From [Phialemoniopsis] sp. UDSM-2020 (taxonomy: Eukaryota > Ascomycota > Sordariomycetes > Thyridiales > Thyridiaceae), in the NCBI GenBank assembly GCA_018873225.1, contig JAEILZ010000001.1, positions 6,882,001 through 6,946,000 on the forward strand: a stretch of DNA of 64,000 nucleotides. The letters are read 5' to 3'. Position 1 is the stretch's first letter, and each line of letters opens with the position of its first letter. This document shows, in pieces, positions 10,324 through 20,798 of the stretch. The notes beneath the pieces are model-generated. The model made no database searches and was not told where the DNA came from. It saw only the letters and a program-made list of their open reading frames with translations. Position numbers and translations under genes: made by a program.

Positions 10324-12247
10324 ATGCGTTACCAAGACTGGAACGTGGACATCCTGTCGGAACATGGTCCTGTGCCAGTCCAAGAGTTCAATGTCAAATG
10401 CCATGCCGTGTTCGACCCGGAGACTTCTGCATTCGCCGGTTGCAACGCCGCCTGTCCCCTCCTGACGTGTTACTTGCCATCTCTTCCTCCTGGCAACCCC
10501 TTCAAGATCTCCATCCGCAACTATCGTGGCGTCGCCCCCGCGAGCACTGCCACTCAACGCGCTCAGCAGCAACGCTTTGGTAGCGGCACACCCAACTACC
10601 AGGTCCAAATCTTGATCGACGGTCTGCTCTGCACGTAAGTCACTCATTGAAGCACGCACTATCGTCGCGCTCTCGACTCACTGTTTTCATATAGCGTCCG
10701 CACCATTCCCTCCGACCACCAGTGGCCCCTCACGGTGTTCGACACGGGCTGTAAGTTGTTTCGCTCCATGCACGCTTCGACTTTTTCTGATATCTCCGGT
10801 CTCAGATACTCACCAAGATGGATCGTCGGAGACTCTCAAATTCCCAGTAGTCAACCCTGCACTGCTCCAACCTAGCCACCCCGGTGAAGGACGAGGACGC
10901 ATCAGCATCATCCTCAGCGAGGGTACTGGCGGCAATTCGGCGGATCAAGGACCATTCCTTCTTGCTAAGAACTCGGCCATATTTTCCTTCCGTTACGTTC
11001 CACGACGTATGTTGCCACCCATTTCTCATTCTATCTGTGTGGTTGTTGGTGTTTTGACTCGTGCGTGCCCAGATATTCTCGAGGCTCATGGCATCGCCTA
11101 CCCCAATTTCACGTTGATGAATAACCCCCTCCCGACGCCAGGCATTCTTCTCTCATCAAATCGTATGAGAAACTACGCTCAACCCCGTAATCGCGATCCG
11201 CACCGGCCGCAGCAGCCGCTTCAGCAACGTCAGCAGCACCAGCAGCAACTGTTGTCCAACAACTCAATGGCCGCGACAGATTTAATGGGTGGAATGATGC
11301 TCAACACAACTGGCGGTAATGCAATGAATAGCATCATGATGGCTGGCACGAACCAAATCCCTGCACCTCTACAAGCCGGATCAAGCTTCGACATGAGCCT
11401 CTTCGGCTCGATGACCGGTTCCGACCAATTTGACTGGGCCAGCATGGGCGTTGGTGCAACTAATGATGCCTTCAATACAGCCCTTGTTGGCTTCGGTCAA
11501 CATGTGCGTGAAGACAAGAGTATGCCAGATGCTAAGAACCTCGATGCACTTGCCGGTGCTGAGCCGATGCACGTATCTGGACCCAGCCTGGAAGATGAGT
11601 CGCCCGTTAGTACGACTCTGCCGCCGGCCGACATGCCGACGACTGGGGGACCATTTGATGTGTTTTCAGCCTGCGGTGGGTTCGAGATAATCATCTTGTT
11701 CCCAGATATTCCGTACTGACAGCAGCTGTTCTCCTCTAGTCAACCCAACCAGCTTGGTGCTCCCTCAGGGCACTACCAACACATTCAGCAATATCCCCGC
11801 CTACTCAGCACCCATGGGACAGATGAATATTACAACGCCGCCAGCTTACCAAACACCACTCCAGGCGTCAGAAGCTCGAGCTCGGAAGGAGAATCTGTTC
11901 CGTAACAACCCGGCCGCCGCCGCCAGCCCTTCTTCGGCTGGCTCACCGGCAGTAACGGGCAATGCGCCGCCAAAGGCCAGTCGCCCGATGTCGCAACCAG
12001 CTCCTGGCCGTAAAACGATCGTATGTTCCTCTCCCTCTTCTGCCTCGCCTGTCTGGCCCAGCACTTCCGGTGCTCTAGCCATCTCATACCGCGGCGACTC
12101 GGGGAACCCTTCCGCTGTCAACGGCTGTGTGACCGGAGACGGCGAGTTTGGTGCGAGCCTAACTAATCTGACAACTCGAAGGCCGAGCGCCGGGCTATTG
12201 ACAACCAGCGCAAGTCCGCTGGCAAACTCATCACCAAAAAGCCCTGA
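10324..12247 (+). CDS. Uncharacterised 505-residue fungal protein with N-terminal beta-rich domain
   Basis: I infer six exons: 10324..10634, 10695..10750, 10806..11006, 11073..11675, 11740..12020 and 12182..12247, all in phase, each with GT-AG signals and CTNAC-like branch sites. The N-terminal ~230 residues begin MRYQDWNVDILSEHG and look like a beta-rich globular domain of the kind found on many unnamed fungal proteins (possibly the DUF7918 type, low confidence). The rest is low-complexity: a Gln-rich run, Met/Asn/Gly segments, then Pro/Ser/Ala. The short last exon encodes a basic tail with AERRAIDNQRKSAGK. A nuclear or regulatory scaffold is conceivable from this composition, but no catalytic motif supports a function. 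The weakest intron is the fourth (11676..11739); the fifth (12021..12181) is the longest. Confidence 0.7.
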
Positions 12248-12736
12248 AAGGCCGAGGAAGCGTTCGCGTAACGGTACACCGCGCGTTGCTACTTCGGATG
12301 TTCAGGGAGCCACACAGTAGAAGAAAACCGGCATTGCGGGTGCAAGTGCTGCCATTGGTAGCCGGACACTCTTCGTTGCACAATGGCCCGTTCTCTTCCC
12401 GGATCTCTTTGTGTCTCCCTACACTCCCCATACAAACGGACGTTTGGGGAGAGAACTCTTCTTCTATAATGAGTGCCTTCACGCCCCTGGAAACACACAA
12501 AAGCACTAACAAGGATTTCATGGTGGCTTATTTCCTTTGTCCCGGGGCGTTTTCAATTTTTTCTGACTCGCACTCTTTTGCCATTACACAGCGGGAAACA
12601 GGTATAACGGATGGGTTCAAGGGAGTTATTGGCAAAGCGCAATTTAAGAGAGGCGGATGCGTCCAACCTGGTTCTGGTATTGTTTTTATCTTGCTATCGC
12701 TCTTTTCGTCAGTACTAATTCACACTGCTTTGTTTC
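12248..12736. other. Intergenic, convergent 3' ends
   Basis: This holds the 3' UTRs of two converging genes. A 194-codon frame (12286..12870, +) spans it and runs antisense into the neighbour. It has no recognisable domain and I treat it as chance. Confidence 0.5.
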
Positions 12737-13838
12737 TCATGCCGTTTGGCCCTCCTCTTTGCTCCGCCTCTCGTTCTCTTCTCTGCTACCTGGTTGAGAC
12801 CTTGGTCTTCTCGCCTCGCTTAACCTCTTGCCGGCCAGCTCTGCCCTCGCGTTGCCATCGAGTATGTTAAACATCTCCTCGTACATTTCGTTGCCGTAGT
12901 AGTTCCCGTTCAACTCGTAAACGCCAACTGGCAGAGCTGTCGGGTCTTTCTCCTCCTCGTGTGTGGGCTCATTGGTCTCGACAGGGTCTTGCTTCTTGTT
13001 CCTCCTCCACCAGCACAGACTCGACAGACCCCAACCCTTCGTTTCCGCGGGCGAGGCGTCACCGCCTTTTCGTAGTCTATACCACCGCAGGAAGAGCAGC
13101 ATGCCGGCCACTGCCGCAATGAGCACGCCCACGACCGCGCCAGCGATGATGGCGGCCTCAGCCCCGGTCGCCAAGCCGCTGCTGTTGCCAGACTTTGATG
13201 TGCCAGCCTTTCCACCGTCACTGTTGTCGGTGGGCGCTGCCGTCGGTAGAGGCACCGTCTCGTTCGCTATCACGCTTCCAGTCAGCCCCATGCTCTCTCT
13301 CCAACGACCATGCCAACCAACACAAGGAGACAAGACAAGACTTACAAGGTGCCAACTCGTGCGTGCAATCATACACCTGCGAACACGTCGTGCCGTCGTA
13401 CACGTACAGGTTCTGCACCCAGCGCTTCCAGCACGTGAACGAGGTGTAGTCGTTCTTGCCCATGCCCGCGAACTTGCCCTCCTCGACCTGCGGGCCCAGG
13501 CTCGCCGTGAAGTTGACGCCCGTCGCCGTGAAGAGGCCCGTCGTCTCGTCGTTGGCCCACACGCGCGACTTGCCGGCCTCGGTCGGGATGACGGAGATGT
13601 CCTCGGGTTTGTCGTTGGGCGCGTGCTTGAAGTAGGCCATCTGCGAGGAGATCACCTTTTGCGGGTTGCGGCAGTCGCAGAGGACGACGTGCTCCTCCGG
13701 GTCGCGCCGCTGGAGCGACGTGGAGGGGCCGGCGGCCATGGTGGGTGATGATGCGCAGAGGGGGACGAGGAGCAGTAGTATGAACAGGGAGGAGGTGGCC
13801 ATTGCGGGCGACCTGCTGTTGAGGACATGTCGACGCAT
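12737..13838 (-). CDS. Single-pass membrane protein with Cys-containing ectodomain
   Basis: Two exons, 13838..13346 and 13266..12737 (79-nt intron, GTAAGT...ATAG), give 340 residues. A second in-frame ATG at 13802 would give a more classical signal peptide (MATSSLFILLLLVPLCASS) and may be the real start. The ectodomain (about residues 40-165) contains several Cys (CDCRNPQ, FTCWKRW, TTCSQVYDC, HELAPC at the exon edge), then a Ser/Thr/Gly-rich stalk. A transmembrane helix at about 201-224 (AIIAGAVVGVLIAAVAGMLLF) is followed by a basic stop-transfer RWYRLRK and a ~115-residue Glu/Lys-rich cytoplasmic tail. The architecture resembles fungal cell-surface sensors, but I recognise no named family. 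Function unknown. Confidence 0.8.
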
Positions 13839-14110
13839 CTTTGTTGCTGCTGGAGAAAGTGTGGAGATGCTTGACGATGCCGTAAGGGGGTTGAAGTCCA
13901 AGGAGATTATAAAGCAAGGCGGCGAGTTGTCAAGCACGCGGCTGGTCTCAGGGGCTCGGATGAACGGAGGCAGCCCTACGGTATACGAGGGGCGGGAGCT
14001 AAACTTTGATCGCGGACCGAAAACCATGTGGCACGCATGTCCATTGGCAGAAGAAGCTGGAGAAGGAGGGCGACTGACTGATGGGGGCCAAGGAGCTTTA
14101 CAGGTTCATC

Positions 14111-14506
14111 TTATGAGGCTGCCTTCGGCCTTCCCAGCACAGAGGGATAGCCTACTGTCACCTTGCATTTCCACATGCAATGGAACTGATCTCGATGCGA
14201 GCTGCAGCAATCAGTCAAGCAATTGCTATTATCAGAGCAGAGATCCATGCAGGTGAACATGTCCGGACCCCAATCGACAGACGCCATTGACGGCGGCCTG
14301 AAACGGCGCCCCCTTCCTCTCCACACCACAAACCCCGGGACTTACCTGCACTCCCGCGAGACGTCTGCCGCGCTGAGCGGGATTATGGTCTGGGCTGGGA
14401 TTGGCACTTGAACACACCCGTTCCGGCGCTCGATGCTGCCCTGGGCTATGCTCAGCGTCAGAGGCGCCCAACCAATCAGGCTGGGTTTGGAGGGTGAGAC
14501 GTGCAT
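14111..14506 (-). CDS. Candidate small Cys-rich protein (hand-built two-exon model)
   Basis: Exons 14506..14346 and 14297..14111 join in frame over a 48-nt intron (GTAAGT...TTTCAG) to give 115 residues ending at TAA. The second exon has a dense Cys pattern, C-x3-C-x5-C-x3-CC-x8-C-x3-C (CMDLCSDNSNCLTDCC, then HCMWKC), with two more Cys upstream. The first exon has a short hydrophobic stretch (LIGWAPLTLSIAQG) near the start that could be a weak secretion signal. The gene lies 272 bp upstream of and in tandem with the preceding membrane-protein gene. The intron lacks a clear branch site and there is no recognised family, so this is a candidate only. Confidence 0.35.
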
Positions 14507-15254
14507 TGCAGCCGACCTAGCGCTGACGGCACCCGCATGCAACACCACCCTTTCTCACCAATTTCTCTCAGAGCTGAACAGAAGGCTGACCATCCCTTTT
14601 TGTTTCGTCTGATCATGGTCACCGGAAAAGAAAAATAGAGGGGATGAGAGCCAAGGGGGGACGCCCAGAAAGACCTCAGCTGTGTCGTCGGACAGGCGAG
14701 GCTGGCCCCCAATTTGCGGAGACTGGGCGTTTCCGGGCTGGCCTCGAGCCTTGGCACATATAGCTGAGCTGACTCCCCTTGCTATCCTTCAGCCTTCGCG
14801 CAAAGATGATTCTTCTTATAGAATGCCGCCATCACGATCAGGGAAGGTGGTCTAAAGGAAAGTAGCCCAAGGGAACAAAAGGGCCTGCACCCGGATTCCA
14901 CCGACTCGTCAGCGCGGCCGTTTGGGTCGGTTACATGTGGTCTAATGAGTTGAACAGACAAGAAGCAGAAGAGCGGGACTAGGCGGCGGTCATCCTATCG
15001 GGGCTTCTGTCGACGCCAGCCCAAGTCGCACTGCATACTCGCCTGGTATGTGACCGGCAAGCGGGGCTTGCATGAACTCGGGACATGAGTAATTACGTGA
15101 TCATCACCGGTCAGAAGGCAGATAAGTTATGCTGCTCCGCGAAAACAAGAGTGAGGATATGTAGGTAGTTCATTAAGCAGGGCATGCGCATTGGAGCGAG
15201 AGGCTTTCATCTCGAGATTATCTGTAACAGGGCCGCAACCTAGCTAATTACACT
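14507..15254. other. Intergenic region
   Basis: This stretch lies between two minus-strand genes and has no convincing coding frame. It holds the 3' end of the glycosidase gene and upstream sequence for the candidate Cys-rich gene. Confidence 0.5.
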
Positions 15255-16906
15255 TTATTTCGACTCCAGAACCAACACCCAGTCGGCATGATCACTGCTC
15301 TTTGGAGGCGTGAACTGCGCCGTGGTGTTGCCGGTGGGCTTGGCAAAGTCGAACGCCGTGTACTTCCCCGACAGAGGGTCGAGCCAGCTGGCCTTGAGAG
15401 ACTTGCAGACGCGCAGGCCCTTGACATCAACCGAGAAGGGCTCGCCGGTGGGGGTGTACACCATGATCCAGGAGCCCTTGCTGTCGCGTGTGGCCGTCAC
15501 ACGCTTGTCATTAACACCTGTGTGCATTGCTCTGTCAGTAAGGACTTAGGCACGAGTGGGGTTGTCAAAAGTGTATACGCACCGGCATTGCCCATGACGA
15601 TGTCCTGCGCGGGCACGCGAGAGAAGAATGTACGGTTACCCCTGTCCATGATCGCCTGCGTGATGTACTGCACCTGTCCAGCTCCTGGTAGGTGGATGTC
15701 CTCCTCCCACGAGGCGACAGGGCCGCTGTTGGCCGGGTCGAACAGCCCGGGGATGTACATCTGCATCACATTGTCGGAGCCGTACGTGACACCGGCACCG
15801 CCAGAGAAAGCCTATAAGGACCAATTAGATTAGCTTTTTTTTTTCCTCACAGCATCTCTTTCGACATTGTCCGGATCCCAACTTACAGTCTGCCAGCTCC
15901 CAGCCCGAATGTCGCTCGCGTTCCAGTACTGCGGCGCCATCTTGCCATTGTACCGGTTCTCGTAGTGCGGCTCGTTGTCGAGCGCGGGCCTCTTTTTGCC
16001 GGGCGCCGTCTCGCCGACGGCGTACATGAGCTCGGCCGTCTCCCAGCCGCGGCGCGCGTTCCACCACGGGATCGGCGGGTTGGGCGGCGTGTCGACGTGG
16101 CCCGACTGGCTCGCGTCAAACGTCAGCCAGCTGCGGTCCTCGCCCATCTGCGCCGAGGCCAGCGCGATGGGCCCGCCCGTGAACCACTGGTTCGTGCAGT
16201 GGATCGTCATGAGCGGGTCCCAGCTGCTATCGCCGGTGGCCGCGCGCTCGCCGCTCACGATGCCCTCGGCCAGCTCGTCGTAGAGCGGGCGCCAGTCGGT
16301 GAAGTGGTACTCGGGCGGGACTCCGCCGGCGGCGTAGTCGTTCTTGACGGCGCCTTTGTTCATCCACCAGGGGTTCGTGTCGCCGACGAGCAGCTTGGGC
16401 AGGTACGGGTAGCGCTTGCCGATGAACTCGCCAAAGGGCCGCGAGGTCTTCTCGTCGAGCACGGAGCCCTTGTCGTCGCTGCCGTGCGTGTAGTAGCCCC
16501 AAGCGGGCACGAGGGCGACGCGGATGCCCTTGTCCCAGGCCATCTCGACGATGGCGTCGATGTGCTTCCAGTAGGCCTCGTTGGGCTTGGTGGGGTCCTC
16601 GTCGATGAAGGTCAAGTCGCCCTGGCGGTTGGGGCTCGCGATGCCGATCTGCGTGAAGCCGACGGCGAGCACCATGTTGTAGCCCTTGGCGGCACGGTCC
16701 GCGAGGTAGACCTCGGCCTCATCAAGGGTGAGGCGGTGGAAGAGCAGCCACGCCGTGTCGCCCTGCCAGAAGAAGGGCGCGCCTGTGCTGTCCTGGAAGT
16801 GGTGGCCGTCGGGCGAGGCCGTGATCGCGTACCCGGGTGGCAGCGACAGCGCCGCGCTCAGGGAGCCGAGGCCCAGGAGCACGAGACTCTTGATTGATGC
16901 GACCAT
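15255..16906 (-). CDS. Secreted DUF4038 glycoside hydrolase (GH140/apiosidase-like)
   Basis: Three exons, 16906..15887, 15811..15583 and 15517..15255, give 503 residues. A signal peptide is clear (MVASIKSLVLLGLGSLSAALS). The large N-terminal domain matches the DUF4038 (beta/alpha)8-barrel type: FFWQGDTAWLLFHRLTLDEA, KGYNMVLAVGFTQI, WDKGIRVALVPAWGYYTHG, SGHVDTPPNPPIPWW and ALDNEPHYENRYNG, whose Glu is a good catalytic candidate. The C-terminal ~90 residues fit the small beta-domain usually paired with DUF4038 (annotated as putative collagen-binding): WLDPLSGKYTAFD and DHADWVLVLE. Family members include apiosidases acting on pectin side chains, so a secreted role in plant cell-wall breakdown is likely; the exact sugar is not readable from sequence. 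Confidence 0.88.
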
Positions 16907-18313
16907 GATGCTATGCTGTGCTCTGGTGGTTGCATTCCAGACGACCGAGGAGCAGCGGGAACGGCATGCATCGCGAAGCAGTCATTGCGCCGGCTATTTG
17001 AGGCACTTTGCGAGCCATGTTGGTTCGATGTCAGTGCGAGTTGCCATGAGCTGAAGCTACATATCCAAAGTAGGCAAGTTTGCTAAAGAGACGGAGAAAT
17101 TATGTCACTGCGGGCCGAAGGGATTTGATTGATGGAGAGTGAGATAACCAAATCAAAGTGGAATAGCCTCAACCAGCTCCTCCTCTCCTCTGACTACTTC
17201 TCCCCACGGGGAGCCCTGTGGACCGTGTCTGGCAGCACTGCGATTGGTCTGTCTGACCGTTCCGGCTGCTCGTGTCTCCACTGAAGCTGTCGGGATCCTT
17301 GTCGATCTTGTGGACTTTTACACCGAACCCCGAGGGCTTGGCTTGAGCGCCCCTCAATCAACAACATAGGCCTGACGTGATGGTCCTCTCAGGCGCTTAT
17401 GTCTTCCTATTTAGATAGGCAGTCCCCTCATAGGAGATGTTCGGGATCCAAGAGGCCGTTTGTGGTATTTTGAAGCACTCATAAGTGAAAGTGAATTGGC
17501 GTTTAGCATTGCCAAATTGGTTCTGGCGCTTGTGCCCTCCTTGAGTCGAAACTTGACTCGTGATGAGTGCTTTTTCAGTTTTACCAAAGTTTTCTTTATA
17601 CGTCTTGGCTCATCACTTTCACTCTCTTCTGTGTCACTACGTAGCGGCTCGGACTTCTTATCAACCCGCACTCACGTGGCGCCCCTTCAGGCCTTGCAGA
17701 GTGATCTTCTTGCCGACCATTTTGCACTCCGAGGGAGATATGACTGAGTATGAGAGTAGTCTATGGATGGATTGGTGCAGTAAAGATAAGGTTGCCTATG
17801 CGCCTTATTCTACTTATCGGGAACACTTCTAAAGCCTGGGAAGCTAGGGGTCTGATCTCAAAGTATTCACTATTCCTTCTCAAAATTGACAGTCGCATAT
17901 AGCAAGACCTGGTAAAGTCGAAAGGAAAACCAAAACGCTTTTTTTTTTGCTTTTCTTTTTCTATTTCCATAACATGAACCTGAACCCTAAAACAATAAGT
18001 TGAGACCTGGAATATTGACTCGAAACATCGTAAGCAAAACCTGAGCAGATGAGCGCCTAACCTCAATGAGGGAAGGTCCGACAAACTCCCTTATACCAAC
18101 GCCTTTCCTTCGGTAGCATATCATATCCTTTCTGGGGGTTCTGCCAGCTGTGGCTTTGCCCATGAACGTTGAAAAGTGATTGTTGGTGTTGCAGTGAGAG
18201 TGCCAACTGAAGAATCACCATGCTGAACAGGAATTGTACAAGACTTGAATTGCAAAACAGTCCCAGGAAAGAAACATAGCGTAACTCGGCAAGGGTAGGA
18301 TCTAGCGCTGCCC
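16907..18313. other. Intergenic region, 1.4 kb
   Basis: No gene is supported here. A poly-T/CT tract lies at about 17939-17962. An 86-codon Lys/Ser-rich frame (17671..17411, -) and a 15-codon start followed by a GTGAGT donor (17720..17676, -) were examined and not accepted. The left part is the glycosidase promoter region. Confidence 0.5.
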
Positions 18314-18922
18314 TTAAGACTTGTCGGTTCCCTTGCCCTCTCGCGCTTCAGCGTTGCTGCCCTGGGACACTGGCTCTCCTGCGGGATTTCTTGGATATGT
18401 CGGAAGAGAAAAGTTGGGAGCCCTGAAGTGGCTATTCGAGCTCACGTATGGAGGGCGCTTTGCATCAGCCCCACGCGTGAGGCGAAGCTCGTGGAGCTCG
18501 TCGCGGAGTTTGTTGATGTTACCGTCAAGCTCGTTGCGAACTCTGTTGATTTCACCATCACACGCGTCGTGAACCCTGCTCATACCGGTCCCGAGGCCGT
18601 TGCGGAGAGCTTCGATATCACTGCGAGCAATGCGAAGCTTCGCATGAGCGAGGCTAAGATCGCTGCGGAGGACTTCGATCTCTTTGCGGAGAGCGGCAGC
18701 TTCCGGGACGGTAGTCGTGTCGGCCTTGCCGTTGCGGCGAAGCTCCTGGACGTCGCCGCGGGTCGCATTGAGCTCGTTGCGAAGAGCCCATGTTTCTTCA
18801 CGGAGAGTAAAGAATCCCTCCCGGGTGACATCCTGGAGCTCTAGGATAGCATCATGGAAACCCTCAAAGACCATCTCTAGAACGTCTGTCCAATCCTCGG
18901 GCATGTCGCCGAGAGTAGCCAT
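18314..18922 (-). CDS. Coiled-coil protein of 202 residues, unknown function
   Basis: Intronless frame from ATG 18922 to TAA at 18314. From about residue 15 to 150 the protein is almost continuous charged helix with heptad-like Leu/Ile/Val spacing: REETWALRNELNATRGDV, ALRKEIEVLRSDLSLAHAKL, EINRVRNELDGNINKLRDEL. The N-terminus (MATLGDMPEDWTDVLEMVF) is acidic. The C-terminal ~50 residues are Pro/Ser/Asn-rich and probably disordered. This composition suggests a self-associating or scaffold protein. I know no family for it. The opposite strand also carries open frames, which is expected from the codon bias of coiled coils. Confidence 0.65.
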   Translation of the reverse strand: MATLGDMPEDWTDVLEMVFEGFHDAILELQDVTREGFFTLREETWALRNELNATRGDVQELRRNGKADTTTVPEAAALRKEIEVLRSDLSLAHAKLRIARSDIEALRNGLGTGMSRVHDACDGEINRVRNELDGNINKLRDELHELRLTRGADAKRPPYVSSNSHFRAPNFSLPTYPRNPAGEPVSQGSNAEAREGKGTDKS

Positions 18923-19814
18923 TGTGATGAGCAGGAGTGAGGGTGAATGTAAATGCCGAAGAGAGTAGAGACTGTGACTATTGCTTTTTTAGGGTAGTTG
19001 AAGGAGAAGAGAGGATCGATGCCCCAACAGTGAGCGGAGGAAGGATGGGTATCTATATATCTGTGAAGTGGCCAAGTATGATCCTACAAGACCAGCACAA
19101 CCCCGAATGGCCCAAAATTCATTCGTGTCAAACCACTCAATAGTCATGTGGGGGATGTTTTGACTTTGAATGTACCGGAGTTCACGATGCTTGGATCTTG
19201 AGCATCGCGCAGGTAATCCCATGATGAAAAACCACGGCGAAAAGCCCGAAGGAACCGACCATGAATAGAAAAGACCTGACAGTCAGAAATCGGCCGTGAT
19301 TAGATTAGCATGCTAGTCTAGTGAGCATGAACATCATCTTAGATGGGGTTGGTGAAAATATATGACTCGAGGTTCGTGAGCCGTCACTTTCGCACTTGAT
19401 TAAACTCATATCACCTCGCTCCCCCTGGCGAGGAGAGCCTACCTAGGTGCATTCCAAGGTTATCGCGATACCTAACCGTACCTTCAATGTTATGAAGCCA
19501 AGGAAAAGTCCACCGCAACACGAGCCAGCATAACGAGGACATACACCCATGGCAACACCACCACTTGGTCGTGACACCTTTCGGGCCCGCAGAGCGACTT
19601 TGTCTTTCGCGTGGTGACTCACTAAGTAGCCTTCCGGCAGAATTCACGGGTAGCGCCGGCCTCGTGGTCCCGCCGGTGCATCATTACGGGCGCCGACGAG
19701 GCACCGCACCAATATAGTCGGATATTAACTCGTGCATCTTGAGCGAAGCGCCACCCCGCTTACCAATGGCAAGTACATCATTTGGATGTCATTGTATTCA
19801 TACTGTACATTCTC
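18923..19814. other. Intergenic region
   Basis: Upstream region of the coiled-coil gene, then the downstream region of the SDR gene. A small inverted repeat (GATTAGCATGCTAGTCTAGTGAGCATG) sits near 19302. Several 60-80 codon frames have no recognisable content. Confidence 0.5.
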
Positions 19815-20798
19815 TCATTTGGCCTTTTTGCTTTCCTTGTCCTGGTCCCAGTCGCTCGTGATATTGACGAGCACATGCTCCAGCACAGGTGCCGGCAGCA
19901 GCGCCATGACCTCGGCTTGCAGCACATGCTTCCAGTGGCCCACAACGACACGGTGTCCGCACCCAACCTTGCCGATGATGGCCCTGGCCATGCCCGCGGC
20001 GTCCGGCGAGAAGAAGTCCTGCGTCTCGGTGACTGTCTGGCCCGTGCCCCACACCTTGGCGACCTTGACGCCGAGCACCTCGATGTCGCGCCCGAGAAAC
20101 TCCATCTCCCGGCTGAGCCCCTCCGTCAGCTTCGTCAGGAAGCCCTTGGCTCCCGTGTAGCTCCCGGACATGGGTATCCCGAGGTCCGCGAGCGAGCCGA
20201 TGTTGACGATGAGCCCGGCGGGCTCTCGCTCCAGCAGCGGGATGGCCTGCTGGGTCAGCAGCGTCGGGAAGATGGCGTTGACCGCGATGTCGGTGTACAG
20301 CTTCTCGGTTGGAAGCTTGTCTAGCGAGCCGATGGTCGAGTCGGTGACGCCGCCGGCGTTGTTGATGAGTACTGTAAGGTTGACGTCCTGGACCGAGGTG
20401 AGATACGAGGACGCCACCTCGGCCGAGGCCTTTGACGCGTCGATAGCGATAGTGCGGAACTCGCGACGCGGATGACGACGCGAGAGGTCGGCCTTGACGG
20501 TGTCAAGCTTCTTCTGATTGCGGCCGTGCAAGATGACGTTGAAACCAAGGTTCGCGAGCTGGTCTGCGAGCTGATGCCCGATGCCGCCGTTACCGCCGGT
20601 GATGAGTGCCCATGCCGCCTTCCCGTCCCTGGTCTTTAGATAGCGCTTGATCCGGGACGGCTTGATGAATAGCCAGAGAATAGAGGCGTAGTATCTGACT
20701 GTAGACAAGCACCAGAGAGCGCCCAGTGCAGTGGCCAGGCCTGTTACGGCTGGCGGCAGCGCATTTGGTAGCGACTGAAGTAGCGACCACGGAGACAT
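19815..20798 (-). CDS. Membrane-anchored short-chain dehydrogenase/reductase, 3-ketoacyl-CoA reductase-like
   Basis: Intronless, 327 residues. An N-terminal membrane anchor (about 15-50, including ALWCLSTVRYYASILWLFI) is followed by a classical SDR domain: cofactor motif TGGNGGIG, NNAGG, a catalytic Ser in NIGSLADLGIPMSGS and YTGAK (the YxxxK pair). The arrangement resembles very-long-chain 3-oxoacyl-CoA reductases and 17-beta-HSD type 12 proteins. The C-terminus ends KKAK, which fits the KKXX retrieval signal, so an ER membrane location is likely. The substrate is not determined; it may be an acyl-CoA or a lipophilic ketone. It lies beside a P450 and an MFS transporter, which would also suit a tailoring role in specialised metabolism. 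Confidence 0.85.
   Translation of the reverse strand: MSPWSLLQSLPNALPPAVTGLATALGALWCLSTVRYYASILWLFIKPSRIKRYLKTRDGKAAWALITGGNGGIGHQLADQLANLGFNVILHGRNQKKLDTVKADLSRRHPRREFRTIAIDASKASAEVASSYLTSVQDVNLTVLINNAGGVTDSTIGSLDKLPTEKLYTDIAVNAIFPTLLTQQAIPLLEREPAGLIVNIGSLADLGIPMSGSYTGAKGFLTKLTEGLSREMEFLGRDIEVLGVKVAKVWGTGQTVTETQDFFSPDAAGMARAIIGKVGCGHRVVVGHWKHVLQAEVMALLPAPVLEHVLVNITSDWDQDKESKKAK

Noticed and set aside
15965..16897. 310-codon plus-strand frame opposite the GH140-like gene
   Set aside because: A mirror of GC-biased codons in the real gene; no motif.
17001..17060. tRNA-like B box (GGTTCGATGTC)
   Set aside because: Deviates from the consensus, and no matching A box or cloverleaf could be drawn. 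No tRNA was found elsewhere by eye.
17676..17720. Short exon MVGKKITLQGLKGRH followed by a GTGAGT donor
   Set aside because: No downstream exon gives more than about ten further residues before a stop, and no family is recognised.
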